A stretch of 64,000 nucleotides of DNA from Achromobacter spanius (GTDB taxonomy: Bacteria > Pseudomonadota > Gammaproteobacteria > Burkholderiales > Burkholderiaceae_B): positions 5,332,001 through 5,396,000 of the forward strand of contig NZ_CP025030.1 in assembly GCF_002812705.1 (NCBI RefSeq). The letters run 5' to 3'. Made by a program: the position numbers and the translations under genes. How positions within the stretch are numbered: the stretch's first letter is position 1; each line of letters starts with the position of its first letter. The notes beneath the pieces were generated by a model. It was not told the origin of the DNA and searched no databases. It saw only the letters and a program-made list of their open reading frames with translations. This document shows positions 18,083-27,183 of the stretch, in pieces.

Positions 18083-19597
18083 TTACAGCGACTCCAGGAA
18101 ACGGATCAGATCGGCGCGCTCTTCAGGCGTCATCGCCACCACGCGATCGCGCGAGGGCTTGCCCGCGCCGCCATGCCACAGCACGGCTTCCAGCAAGGTG
18201 CGCGCGCGCCCGTCATGCAGCCAGGTGGCCGACGGGTTCACGGTCTTGGTCAGGCCGATGCCCCACAGCGGCGGCGTGCGCCATTCGCGGCCATTGGCCT
18301 GGCCGTCGGACACACCATCGGCCAGGTCGTCGCCCATGTCGTGCACCAGCATGTCGGTGTAGGGCCAGATCAGTTGGAAGCGATGCTCCGGCTGCTTGGC
18401 GTTGCGGCTCGTCACGTACTTGGGCACGTGGCACGCCACGCAATTGGCTTCATAGAACAGCTTCTTGCCCGCCAGCACGCGCGCGTCGTCCGCGTCGCGG
18501 CGCTGCGGCACGGCCAGGTTGGTGGAATAGGTGGTGATGAAGTCCATCAGCTTGGCCGGCACTTCTTCCGGACCAAAGCGCGGCTGCGCCCCGTGCGGCA
18601 TGTCCAGGCACTGCTTCTGCGCGGGCGTGCAATCGCCCGAATGCTTGGGGAACATTGGCGTGGACAAGCCCATGTCGTTGGAGAACGCCGCGGCGCTCTG
18701 CTGTTCGACGGTGGGTTGGCCGGCCTTCAGGTTGAAGCGCCCCAGCGCGCGCTGGCCGGTGCGCGCATCGGTCACCCAGTTGGGTTTGCCGACGATGCCA
18801 TCGCGCTTGTCCGCCCCCACGTTGGCCAGGATGTCGGCTTCGTGGATGGATTCCAGCAAGCCCAGGCCGATCATCGGCGGCGCCAGGCGTGGCGAGATCT
18901 GCGTGTCGGCGCGCATCGGGCCGTAGCCGGGGTTTTCGATGCGGTAAGTGGGCTTCATCAGCGTGGCGGTTTCGCCGCCATTCAAGGCCACCGGAATGGG
19001 CTCGTATTCGATCTCCATGCGGCCTTCGGCAGGCAGCCCCGCCACCGCGAAGTTCTGCAACTGCACGCCGTAGACGGGTTCGGGAAGCTCGGCGATTTCG
19101 CCCGGGGCCAGCTTGGGGTGGCCACGGTCGGGGCCGTGCGGCACGGCCAGGCGCAACAGCAGCGCCACGGCGTCCGTGCGTTCCAAGGGATCGAACCCGG
19201 GCACCGTGCCGCGTCCGTCCTTGGTATGACAGGCCTGGCAAGAGCGCGCGTTGAATAGCGGGCCCAGGCCATCGGACGCCTGCGTCGAGGCCGGCGCCGA
19301 CACCCAGTCCTTGCGGAACAGGCCATTGCCAACCTGGAATTCCTGGCGCCCCTCGAAGCTCATGTTGGCCGAGGGTTGGGAAAAGATATCGGCGTTGATC
19401 AGTTTGTTGGTGGTCGCGGCGCCCGCCTGCATGGTTTCAAAGGATTCGACCTTTGAAAAGTCGCGCGTGGGCGCGGTGATGGCGGTGACGCGCTTTTGGT
19501 CTTCGGGCGTGAGGTCATCACGCCCGGCGGTCACTTCAGTGGCGGCGGCGCCGGCATGAGCCGACGCCGCCAGTACGGCGGCTAGTACGAGTTTCAC
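18083..19597 (-). CDS. Di-heme oxidoreductase family (DHOR, thiol-oxidoreductase-like) c-type cytochrome
   Basis: A 504-aa exported protein with a signal peptide (MKLVLAAVLAASAHAGAAA) and two c-type heme motifs, SCQACHTKD near residue 114 and NCVACHVPK near residue 390. The C-terminal LHDGRARTLLEAVLWHGG is typical of the DHOR/DUF1111 group. The family is related to di-heme peroxidases; electron transfer in the periplasm is likely, possibly to reduce or oxidise iron handled by the flanking imelysins. It overlaps the first imelysin gene by 4 bp and abuts the second. Confidence 0.87.
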   Translation of the reverse strand: MKLVLAAVLAASAHAGAAATEVTAGRDDLTPEDQKRVTAITAPTRDFSKVESFETMQAGAATTNKLINADIFSQPSANMSFEGRQEFQVGNGLFRKDWVSAPASTQASDGLGPLFNARSCQACHTKDGRGTVPGFDPLERTDAVALLLRLAVPHGPDRGHPKLAPGEIAELPEPVYGVQLQNFAVAGLPAEGRMEIEYEPIPVALNGGETATLMKPTYRIENPGYGPMRADTQISPRLAPPMIGLGLLESIHEADILANVGADKRDGIVGKPNWVTDARTGQRALGRFNLKAGQPTVEQQSAAAFSNDMGLSTPMFPKHSGDCTPAQKQCLDMPHGAQPRFGPEEVPAKLMDFITTYSTNLAVPQRRDADDARVLAGKKLFYEANCVACHVPKYVTSRNAKQPEHRFQLIWPYTDMLVHDMGDDLADGVSDGQANGREWRTPPLWGIGLTKTVNPSATWLHDGRARTLLEAVLWHGGAGKPSRDRVVAMTPEERADLIRFLESL

Positions 19598-20892
19598 TTG
19601 AATACGGCGTCAGGTTTGTCCAGGCTGTCGGAACCTTCGATGGCAACCTTGCCCAGCTCAAGCAGCGTGATCACGCGCTCCAGGCTGCGGGTTTGATCCA
19701 CGAGGCGGTCAATGGCGGCCTGCACCACGGCGTTGCCTTCCTTGTTGCCATCCGCAATCATCTGGTCGTAGGTTTCGACCGTTTCAGCGCGGGTCTTCAT
19801 GGCCTGCATGGCGGCCACGGTGGCGTCCAGCTTGGCGCGCACTTCGGCATCCAGCTTCGGATCGCGAGCCTTGACCAGTTCGGACAAGCTGGCGCCCTTG
19901 ACCTCTTTGCCGTCGATGCGGGTGTAGGTGCCCAGATAGACGTTGCGGATGCCGATCTGGTCGTAGTAGTGCGAGTTGTGGGTGTTGTCCGAGAAGCAGT
20001 CGTGCTCTTCTTCGGGGTCATGCAGCATCAGGCCCAGCTTCATGCGTTCGCCGGCCAGTTCGCCGTACGACAGGCTGCCCAGACCGGTCAGCATGGCAAT
20101 CAGCCCTGCCTTGGGATCTTCTTCGACGGCCTTGCGCGCGGCGCCGTCCTTCTTCCAGTTACCCACCATTTCTTCCAGGTCGGTCACCAGCAGATCCGTC
20201 ACGGCCTTCAGGAATTCAATACGGCGCTCGCAGTGGCCGCCCGTGCATTGCTTGGTGTCGAAATCGGTGTGCGGGCGGTTGCCCGAATGGCGCTCTTGCG
20301 GCGTGCCCTTGCGGTCGGCCGGCGCGGGGCCGGAGCCGTTCAGGTCCTGGCCCCACAGCAGGAATTCGATGGCGTGATAGCCCGTGGCCACGTTGGCCTC
20401 GTTGCCGTCGGCTTCGTGCAGCACTTCGGACAGCAGTTGCGGCGTGATCTTGCTGACGTCCACCGTCTTGCCGCCCACCGAGATCTTGGAATTGGCGATG
20501 ACGTTGACGGCGTAAAAAGCGTTTTCGTCGTTTTCGGTACCGTAGGAAGCGTCGACATAGTCGATCAGGCCTTCATCCAGCGGCCAGGCGTTCACGCGGC
20601 CTTCCCAGTCGTCAACGATGGGGTTGCCGAAGCGGTAGGCCTCGGTCTGCTGGTAGGGCACGCGGGCAGCCAGCCAGGCTTCGCGCGCGGCCTTCAGCGT
20701 GTCGGGGCTGGGCTTGGCGATCAGCGCGTTGATGGCCGTGCGCAGCGTCTTGGCGGCGGTAAGCGAGTCTTCATAGCCCGCCAGCGCCAGATCCGAATAG
20801 GTGGCGACCACAGCGCGAGGCTCTGCCGCCGCGTGGGCCGTTCCCCCGAATACCGCCGCGGCCAGCACCGCTCCCAACAACAACTTGCGCAT
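19594..20892 (-). CDS. Imelysin (M75/IrpA-like) periplasmic protein, first copy
   Basis: First gene of the operon. A 432-aa protein with a signal peptide (cleavage near GTAHA) and the conserved GYHAIEFLLWGQDLNGSGP segment with the family HxxE metal motif. Imelysins were named for a proteolytic activity but are mostly viewed as iron-uptake-related lipid- or periplasm-associated proteins. The start has gggaga seven bases upstream. I looked for a Fur box in 20893-21103 and saw no convincing one. Confidence 0.88.
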   Translation of the reverse strand: MRKLLLGAVLAAAVFGGTAHAAAEPRAVVATYSDLALAGYEDSLTAAKTLRTAINALIAKPSPDTLKAAREAWLAARVPYQQTEAYRFGNPIVDDWEGRVNAWPLDEGLIDYVDASYGTENDENAFYAVNVIANSKISVGGKTVDVSKITPQLLSEVLHEADGNEANVATGYHAIEFLLWGQDLNGSGPAPADRKGTPQERHSGNRPHTDFDTKQCTGGHCERRIEFLKAVTDLLVTDLEEMVGNWKKDGAARKAVEEDPKAGLIAMLTGLGSLSYGELAGERMKLGLMLHDPEEEHDCFSDNTHNSHYYDQIGIRNVYLGTYTRIDGKEVKGASLSELVKARDPKLDAEVRAKLDATVAAMQAMKTRAETVETYDQMIADGNKEGNAVVQAAIDRLVDQTRSLERVITLLELGKVAIEGSDSLDKPDAVFK

Positions 20893-21103
20893 CGACTTTC
20901 TCCCGTGACTCGAACGGTGTCCGCCCCCGCGGCGGGCCGTTCCGACTTCAGTTTTGAGGATGCGAGTGTAAACAATTTTCGTTTGATGTTCAGCCCAAAG
21001 TCAGATACCTGACACTTTTTTGAACGGCTTTCGCGATGAAATACGCGCAATATCAAGGGCTCGCCGCTACTATCCGGCAATCTCCCTTCCCCTACCGTTA
21101 TCC

Positions 21104-22030
21104 ATGGAACTTCGACAGCTCCGCTATTTCGTTCGCGTGGCCGAACTGGGCAGCATCGGCCGCGCGGCGCGAGATCTGGGCGTGGTCGCCTCGGCGCTAA
21201 GCCAGCAGATCAGCCGGCTGGAAAGCGAGCTGGCGACGCGGCTGCTGATGCGCACGCACACCGGCGTTGTTGCCACCGCCGCCGGCACCGCCTTCTTGCG
21301 GCAGGCCCGCTTGACGCTGCGGCACGCGGACAACGCCGTGGCCGCCGCGCGCGAGGCCCGGCTGGCCGGCATGGTCAGCGTGGGCTTTGCGCCCACCACC
21401 GCGTCACTGCTGGCCAAGCCGTTCTATGCCGCCATGGCCGAACGCTATCCCAATGTGCGGCTGCATCTGGTGGAAGGCTTGTCGGGCAACCTGGGCGAAC
21501 AGCTTGGCAGCCGCCGCCTGGATCTGGCCGTGCTGTTTCAGAACGACAGCGGCCAGGGGCGCAGCGCCATCCCCGTGCTGGATGAACGCTTGTTCCTGCT
21601 GGCCCGGCGCGGCATGGTTGCACTGACCGATGGCGAGCCCACCACCATTGCCGAATTGGCGGGCCTGCCGCTGGCGGTGACCAGCAAGGCGCACGGCCTG
21701 CGCGCCTGGGTCGAAGCCGCTTTCGAACGCGCGGGCATCGAACCCTGGGTCGCGGTCGAGGTAGACGGCCTGACGACCCTGATGGACCTGGTGCAGGCCA
21801 ACCCCATCGCCACCATCCAGCCGGGCGCGGCGGTCGCGCGGGCCGAGGCGGGCCTCTTGAACATGCACCCCATCGACGACCCGTTCCTGTACCGGCGCAA
21901 CGCCGTCTACTGCATCGACGAAGAAGAATTGTCGCCCGCCGCGCTGGCCGCCCGCGTGGTGCTGGTGGACGTGATGCGCGCCCAGGTGCGCCATGGCGCC
22001 TGGCCCGGCGCCACCCTTCTGGATTCGTGA
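21104..22030 (+). CDS. LysR family transcriptional regulator
   Basis: A 308-aa regulator with an N-terminal LysR helix-turn-helix (MELRQLRYFVRVAELGSIG, residues 1-60) and a periplasmic-binding-like effector domain (about 90-295). I chose the ATG at 21104, the family start; the open frame begins earlier. It lies in the same direction as, and 106 bp upstream of, the aldolase/Bug/dehydrogenase genes, which it may regulate. It is divergent from the imelysin operon. Confidence 0.92.
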   Translation: MELRQLRYFVRVAELGSIGRAARDLGVVASALSQQISRLESELATRLLMRTHTGVVATAAGTAFLRQARLTLRHADNAVAAAREARLAGMVSVGFAPTTASLLAKPFYAAMAERYPNVRLHLVEGLSGNLGEQLGSRRLDLAVLFQNDSGQGRSAIPVLDERLFLLARRGMVALTDGEPTTIAELAGLPLAVTSKAHGLRAWVEAAFERAGIEPWVAVEVDGLTTLMDLVQANPIATIQPGAAVARAEAGLLNMHPIDDPFLYRRNAVYCIDEEELSPAALAARVVLVDVMRAQVRHGAWPGATLLDS

Positions 22031-22136
22031 TGCCCCCATGCCGGGCGCATGGCTAGGCCGCGGCAAGTCACACGGATAAAGTGGGTTCATGGACGCTGCG
22101 GCATCGTGCCACGGCCAAGCACCTTCTTGATATCCG

Positions 22137-22952
22137 ATGACGACTGACACCCGACGCCCGGGCGTGTTACCCCCCGGTGTGCTTCCTATCTCTTCGATGC
22201 GCCCGCACTGTTCCGAACAGGAGTGGCAGGCCCGCGTCGACCTCGCCGCCTGTTACCGGCTGGTGGAACACTACGGCATGGCCGACATGATGGCCAACCA
22301 CATTTCGTCGCGCGTGCCGGGCGAAGACAACGCCTTCCTGATCAACCCCTACGGGATGATGTACGAAGAGATCACGGCGTCCAGCCTGATCAAGGTAGAC
22401 CTGGACGGCACCGTCCTGGCCAAGCCCGACTTCGGCGACCTGGACTACGGCATCAACAAGGCCGGCTACGTGATCCACAGCGCCGTGCACGCCGCGCGCC
22501 ATGACGTGGACTGCGTGATCCACACGCATAGCTGGGCGTCCATGGCCGTGGCCTCGCTGGACTGCGGCCTGCTGCCGCTGACGCAGACCGCCATGCGTTT
22601 CCTGAAGATCGGCTATCACGACTACGAAGGCGTGGTGCTGGACCTGCAAGAGCAGCAATCGCTCTTGCGCGACCTGGGCCAGGGCGAGGCGCTGATCCTG
22701 CGCAACCACGGCGCGCTGACCGTGGGCCGCACGGTGGGCGAGGCCTTCAACTGGATGCACCGGCTGGAACTGGCCTGCCGCGCGCAACTGGCGGCCATGG
22801 CCACGGGCTCGCCCCTGCGCGCCGTCAGCCCGGCCGTGCTGGAAGAGACCTGGAACAACTATCAGCCCGGCACGCGGCGCCCTTACGGCGTCATGGAATG
22901 GCCGGCCCTGCTGCGCAAGCTGGACCGCATGGACCCGAGCTTTCGGAGCTGA
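22137..22952 (+). CDS. Class II aldolase/adducin family protein
   Basis: A 271-aa zinc-dependent aldolase/decarboxylase-like enzyme. The family core is VDLAACYRLVEHYGMADM, then NHISSRVPG, VIHTHSWASMAVA (metal-binding His pair) and ILRNHGALTVGRTVGEAF (third His). Members act on hydroxy-acids, sugars or their phosphates; the substrate here is unknown. No strong ribosome-binding site precedes the ATG at 22137, and an in-frame ATG at 22197 is an alternative. It is the first gene of a probable operon with a Bug protein and a 2-hydroxyacid dehydrogenase. Confidence 0.88.
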   Translation: MTTDTRRPGVLPPGVLPISSMRPHCSEQEWQARVDLAACYRLVEHYGMADMMANHISSRVPGEDNAFLINPYGMMYEEITASSLIKVDLDGTVLAKPDFGDLDYGINKAGYVIHSAVHAARHDVDCVIHTHSWASMAVASLDCGLLPLTQTAMRFLKIGYHDYEGVVLDLQEQQSLLRDLGQGEALILRNHGALTVGRTVGEAFNWMHRLELACRAQLAAMATGSPLRAVSPAVLEETWNNYQPGTRRPYGVMEWPALLRKLDRMDPSFRS

Positions 22953-23063
22953 CCGACTAAAGACTGGCTGGCTGGCTGAAGCCCCCCCCCTTTTCAAAAG
23001 CGCTGGCCGACGTGGCGGCACGGCGCTGACACCGCCCACACAACAACCACGAACGGAGACAAC

Positions 23064-24023
23064 ATGAACACTGCCCGAGCCCTGCTCGCCGCCGCAGCGA
23101 CGGCCTGCGCCTGTACCGCTCTGCCCGCGACTGCCGCGGACTACCCCGACAAACCCGTCAGGGTAATCGTCGCGTTCACCGCGGGCGGCACCACCGACAC
23201 CCTGACGCGCAGCGTCTCCAATGTGCTGGCCAAACAATTGGGCCAGTCCTTCGTGGTGGAAAACAAGCCCGGCGCCGGCGGCAATATCGGCACGGAATTC
23301 GTGGTGCGCGCCGCTCCTGACGGGCACACGCTGATCGTCAATTCCGTGGGCCCCATCGCCGTCAATTCATCGCTGACCAAGCTGCCCTTCGACCCGCTGA
23401 CCGACCTGATTCCCATGGTGCAGATCGCCACGGTGCCCAACGTGCTGGTGGTGCCGCCGTCTTCGCCCGCCAAGGACATCAAGGGCTTCCTGAAGTACGT
23501 CAAAGAAGCCAAGCAACTGAACTACAGCTCCACCGGGGTGGGCACGTCATCCCACTTGGCCAGCTACATGCTGATGGACCAGTTGGGCGTGGAAGCCACG
23601 CACGTGCCGTACAAGGGCGCGGATGCGGTCAACGACCTGCTGGCCGGGCGTATTGATTTCATGTTCGCCACCATTCCGTCGGTGATCGGGCAGATACGCG
23701 CGGGCAAGCTGCGGCCGCTGGCGGTCAGCACGTTGCAACGCTCGGCCACCCTGCCCGACCTGCCCACCATCGCCGAATCCGGCTATGCGGGCTTTGACGC
23801 CGGATCGTGGTTTGGCTTCTTCGCGCCCAAGGGCACGCCGCCCACGGTCGTGGCCACCATCAACCGCGAAGTCAACGCCGCGCTGCCGGGCCTGCAGACG
23901 CAGATGGTGAACGAGGGCGCTGAACCCGTGGGCGGCACGCCGGCGCAGTTCGCCACCTTCATCAAGCAGGAACACGACAAATGGGCGGCGCTGGTGCGCA
24001 AGTTCCAACCCAACCCCAACTGA
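23064..24023 (+). CDS. Bug (TctC) family periplasmic solute-binding protein
   Basis: A 319-aa exported binding protein. The signal peptide ends near PATAA, followed by the Bug hallmark DYPDKPVRVIVAFTAGGT and VVENKPGAGGNIGTEFVVRA. An acggaga ribosome-binding site precedes the ATG. Its place between an aldolase-like enzyme and a 2-hydroxyacid dehydrogenase suggests it binds a hydroxycarboxylate. No transporter membrane subunits are adjacent. Confidence 0.9.
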   Translation: MNTARALLAAAATACACTALPATAADYPDKPVRVIVAFTAGGTTDTLTRSVSNVLAKQLGQSFVVENKPGAGGNIGTEFVVRAAPDGHTLIVNSVGPIAVNSSLTKLPFDPLTDLIPMVQIATVPNVLVVPPSSPAKDIKGFLKYVKEAKQLNYSSTGVGTSSHLASYMLMDQLGVEATHVPYKGADAVNDLLAGRIDFMFATIPSVIGQIRAGKLRPLAVSTLQRSATLPDLPTIAESGYAGFDAGSWFGFFAPKGTPPTVVATINREVNAALPGLQTQMVNEGAEPVGGTPAQFATFIKQEHDKWAALVRKFQPNPN

Positions 24024-24024
24024 G

Positions 24025-24063
24025 CCCCTGACGCTTAACCCCTGACGCTTAGCCCCCGACGCC
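24025..24063. repeat. 14-bp tandem repeat between Bug and dehydrogenase genes
   Basis: Units cccctgacgcttaa, cccctgacgcttag and partial cccccgacgc follow the Bug stop codon directly, inside the 48-bp spacer. Confidence 0.75.
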
Positions 24064-24071
24064 GCCCTTCT

Positions 24072-25061
24072 ATGCCGCAAGAAGAGATCCGCATCCTGTG
24101 TTCGCCGACCGAGGCGGACACCTTGCGCCACGCGCTGCCCGCCACCGGCGGGCGGCGCTTCACGCTGTGCCATCCGCAAGCCGGCCAGCCCTGCGACGCG
24201 CAGGTGGCGTTTGTGTCCCGCGATATCACCGGTGATTCGACCAAGTTCCAGATCACGCCCGACACGGCGCTGTATTACGACGCGATGCGCGATGCGCCCA
24301 CGCTGCAATGGGTGCACGTGCATTCCGCCGGCGCCGACCGCGAGATCTATCAGCATCTGCACGCGCGCGGCGTGACCATCACCACCTCGCAAGGCGCGAC
24401 CGACGCCGTGGTGGCGCAAACCGCCATCGGCGGCGTGCTGGCCCTGGCGCGCCGCCTGCCCTTGTTGGCGGCCGACCAGCGCGAGCGCGCATGGCGGCCG
24501 CTGTTGGGCGCGCGCACACCGCGCGACCTGGCGGGCCAGCATGCGGTGGTGGTGGGCTGGGGCGCCATCGGCCAACGCATCGGCACGTTGCTGGGCGCGC
24601 TGGGCCTGACACTGACCGTGGTGCGCCATTCCGCCACGCCCGTGGCTGATGCCCGCCACACCGCCACATATGACGAACTGACCGGCCTGCTGCCCCAGGC
24701 AGACTGGCTGGTGCTGGCCTGTCCGCTGACCTCGGCCACGCGCGGGTTGGTCGACCGCGCCGCGCTGGCCGCCCTGCCCGCGCATGCATCGGTCATCAAC
24801 GTGGCCCGCGGCCATGTCATCGACGAGCCCGCGCTGATCGAGGCGCTGGCGGCGGGCCGGCTGGGCGGCGCGTTCCTGGACGTTTTCCAACAAGAGCCGC
24901 TACCGCCGGAATCCCCGCTATGGAGCCTGGACAATGTCATCGTCACGCCGCACAGCGCTGGCTTTTCAGATGGCAACAGCGCCCGCGTGCGTGCGCTGTT
25001 CTTGAACAATCTGCAACGCTGGGCTGGCGGCGAGCCGCTGGCCAATAGGCTGGTGGGCTGA
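24072..25061 (+). CDS. D-2-hydroxyacid dehydrogenase (NAD(P)-dependent)
   Basis: A 329-aa Rossmann-fold dehydrogenase interconverting 2-hydroxy- and 2-oxo-acids. The dinucleotide motif VVVGWGAIGQRIGTLLGALG (about residue 158), the catalytic Arg in INVARGHVIDE, the Glu in FQQEPLPPESPLW and the His in VTPHSAGFSDG are all visible. The final codons run into short ggctgatgggctgat repeats. It is the last gene of the LysR/aldolase/Bug unit. Confidence 0.9.
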   Translation: MPQEEIRILCSPTEADTLRHALPATGGRRFTLCHPQAGQPCDAQVAFVSRDITGDSTKFQITPDTALYYDAMRDAPTLQWVHVHSAGADREIYQHLHARGVTITTSQGATDAVVAQTAIGGVLALARRLPLLAADQRERAWRPLLGARTPRDLAGQHAVVVGWGAIGQRIGTLLGALGLTLTVVRHSATPVADARHTATYDELTGLLPQADWLVLACPLTSATRGLVDRAALAALPAHASVINVARGHVIDEPALIEALAAGRLGGAFLDVFQQEPLPPESPLWSLDNVIVTPHSAGFSDGNSARVRALFLNNLQRWAGGEPLANRLVG

Positions 25062-25344
25062 TGGGCTGATTGGTTGGCTGATCAGGTAGCCAGTGCTTGG
25101 CCAGGCGATCGGCAGACTTCGCCCTTGATACGTCCCCTTAAATGGTGCGCCATGCACCAAAATGGTTCACGCCAAGCACCAGCCCGAGGCCCGCGCGGCC
25201 AGCACCTCGGCGCAAACCCCAGAAGAAGCCCCGGCAGGAACCCACTCGCAAACCTGGCACGGGTTTTGCTTGATGACTGGTATGCAAGCTTGTCTACAAG
25301 ACAGGCCTCAGACCCAAATCAATGCAAGCCCTCCAGGAGCCCTC

Positions 25345-26352
25345 ATGATCAACCGCAATGCGCCCTTCGCTTTCAACGCCACCCGCCGCCGCCTGATCCA
25401 GGGCGCCGCCCTGGGCGCCGCGACGCTGGCCGCGCCCGCGCTGGTGCGCGCGCAGTCGGGTCCGGTAATCCGTATCGGCTTCTGGCCCGTTGCCGCCGGC
25501 CTGCCGTTCTACGCCGCGGTTGAAAAAGGCTATTTCAAGGAAGCCGGCCTGAATGTCGAACCGCTGAAGTTCGCGGGCGCGCAGCAGGTCATGGAAGCCA
25601 TGCTGGCAGGCCGCGCGGACGGCAGCGCCAACGGCACGGGCTCGGCCAACCTGGCCATTGGCGAAATCGCCTCGCCCGGCCTGTTCAAGATTTTTGCGTC
25701 CAACCCCAGCAACGTGAAGAACGTGCTGGATGAGTTCATCGTCGCGAAAGACAGTCCCATCAAATCCATAGCAGACCTCAAGGGGAAAAAGGTCGGATCT
25801 GGACCCGGCATCCAGAACGCCACGCTGGCCAAAGCAGTGCTGGAGCGCGCCGGCGCAACCGGAGCAACCGTGGTCGAGTTGGCAATCAGCCAACACGTGG
25901 CCGCGGTTGCCGCCGGCCAGTTGGATGCGTGCTACACGCTGGAGCCCACGGGCACGGTGGGCCGCTTGAACGGCACCACCCGCGTGCTGGAAACCGGCGT
26001 GATCGCCAAGTACGTGTTGGGCGATCCCATGGCGCCGTGGTTCGGCGGCTCGGCCTCGCTGACCACCGCCTTCCTGAAAAAGCATCCGGAAGAAAGCAAA
26101 AAATTCATCGCGGCCTATGCGCGCGGCATTGAACTGATCCGCACCAAGCCGGCCGAGGCGCGCCCCTTCATGAAGGGCTACACCGCCATCGAAGGCCCCA
26201 TGACCGAAGAAGTGCCGCTGGCCGCCTACACGCTCTACAACGAGTTCACGGCAAGCGACATTCAGTACTTCCAGAAATTCTTCGACCTGTTCACCGAAAA
26301 GGGCATCTTCGCGCAGAAGGTCGACGTGTCGTCCATGCTTTACAAGGGCTGA
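25345..26352 (+). CDS. ABC transporter substrate-binding protein, SsuA/NMT1-like
   Basis: A 335-aa periplasmic binding protein with a twin-arginine-like signal (NATRRRLIQGAALGAATLAA, cleaved near LVRAQ), then RIGFWPVAAGLPFYAAVEKG, typical of the taurine/nitrate/riboflavin/pyrimidine-precursor group. I chose the ATG at 25345 because caggag lies at the right distance; the frame is open about 60 codons earlier but over non-conserved sequence. The 283 bp before it (25062-25344) hold no other gene. First gene of the transporter operon. Confidence 0.9.
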   Translation: MINRNAPFAFNATRRRLIQGAALGAATLAAPALVRAQSGPVIRIGFWPVAAGLPFYAAVEKGYFKEAGLNVEPLKFAGAQQVMEAMLAGRADGSANGTGSANLAIGEIASPGLFKIFASNPSNVKNVLDEFIVAKDSPIKSIADLKGKKVGSGPGIQNATLAKAVLERAGATGATVVELAISQHVAAVAAGQLDACYTLEPTGTVGRLNGTTRVLETGVIAKYVLGDPMAPWFGGSASLTTAFLKKHPEESKKFIAAYARGIELIRTKPAEARPFMKGYTAIEGPMTEEVPLAAYTLYNEFTASDIQYFQKFFDLFTEKGIFAQKVDVSSMLYKG

Positions 26353-26355
26353 TCC

Positions 26356-27183
26356 ATGACAGCAACAACGTCTGCCACGCCCGCCGCCCCTGCTGGCGCG
26401 GCTGCTCCCGCCAAGTCGCCGCCCCGCAAGTTCGATGCGTCGCGCTTCCTGCCGCTGATCGGCCCGCTGGCGCTCTTCATCATCTGGGACCTGGTGGTGC
26501 GCCTGCAACTGGTCAGCCCCGTGCTGTTGCCTACCCCCAGCGCCACCATCGTGGCCTTGGTGAAGGGCCTGGCGGGCGGCCCGCTGCTGTGGGACTTCCT
26601 GTCGTCCCTGAACCGCACACTGCAAGCCTTCGTCATCGCCGGCGTCATCGGCGTGCCGCTGGGCGTGCTCCTGGGCAGCAACGAAAAAGCGTATCGCAGC
26701 GTGGAGTTCCTGGTGGACTTCTTCCGCTCCACGCCGTCGTCCGCGCTGATCCCGCTGTTCCTGATGATCTTCGGCGTCACGGACATGAACAAGATCGCCA
26801 TCGCGGCCTTCGCTGCCGTGCTGGTGATTCTGTTCAACAGCGCCTATGGCGTCATCAACGCACGCAAGCAGCGCGTAATGGCGGCCCGCGTGATGGGTGC
26901 ATCGCGCTGGCAGATCTTCAAGGACGTGCTGATCTGGGAAAGCCTGCAACCCACGTTCGTCGGCTTGCGCAGCGGCGTGTCGATGGCGCTGGTGATCGTG
27001 ATCGTGGCCGAAATGTTCATCGGGTCCGACAGCGGCCTGGGCAACCGCATCATCAATTCGCAGCAGGTGCTGAACGTGCGCGAGATGTATGCGGCGATCC
27101 TGGCGGCCGGCGCCCTGGGTTATGTGCTGAACATTATTTTTCTTGTGCTGGAAAAGCGCGTGGTCCATTGGAGCGGCCGATAA
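26356..27183 (+). CDS. ABC transporter permease, SsuC/TauC type
   Basis: A 275-aa inner-membrane subunit with about six hydrophobic helices and the permease EAA-loop region AARVMGASRWQIFKDVLIWE. The N-terminus is Ala/Pro-rich and cytoplasmic. It starts three bases after the binding-protein stop, and its stop touches the ATPase start codon, so the three are one transcript. Confidence 0.93.
   Translation: MTATTSATPAAPAGAAAPAKSPPRKFDASRFLPLIGPLALFIIWDLVVRLQLVSPVLLPTPSATIVALVKGLAGGPLLWDFLSSLNRTLQAFVIAGVIGVPLGVLLGSNEKAYRSVEFLVDFFRSTPSSALIPLFLMIFGVTDMNKIAIAAFAAVLVILFNSAYGVINARKQRVMAARVMGASRWQIFKDVLIWESLQPTFVGLRSGVSMALVIVIVAEMFIGSDSGLGNRIINSQQVLNVREMYAAILAAGALGYVLNIIFLVLEKRVVHWSGR

Noticed and set aside
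20893..21103. Fur box before the imelysin operon
   Set aside because: The AT-rich segment around 20965-20990 matches the Fur consensus at too few positions to call.
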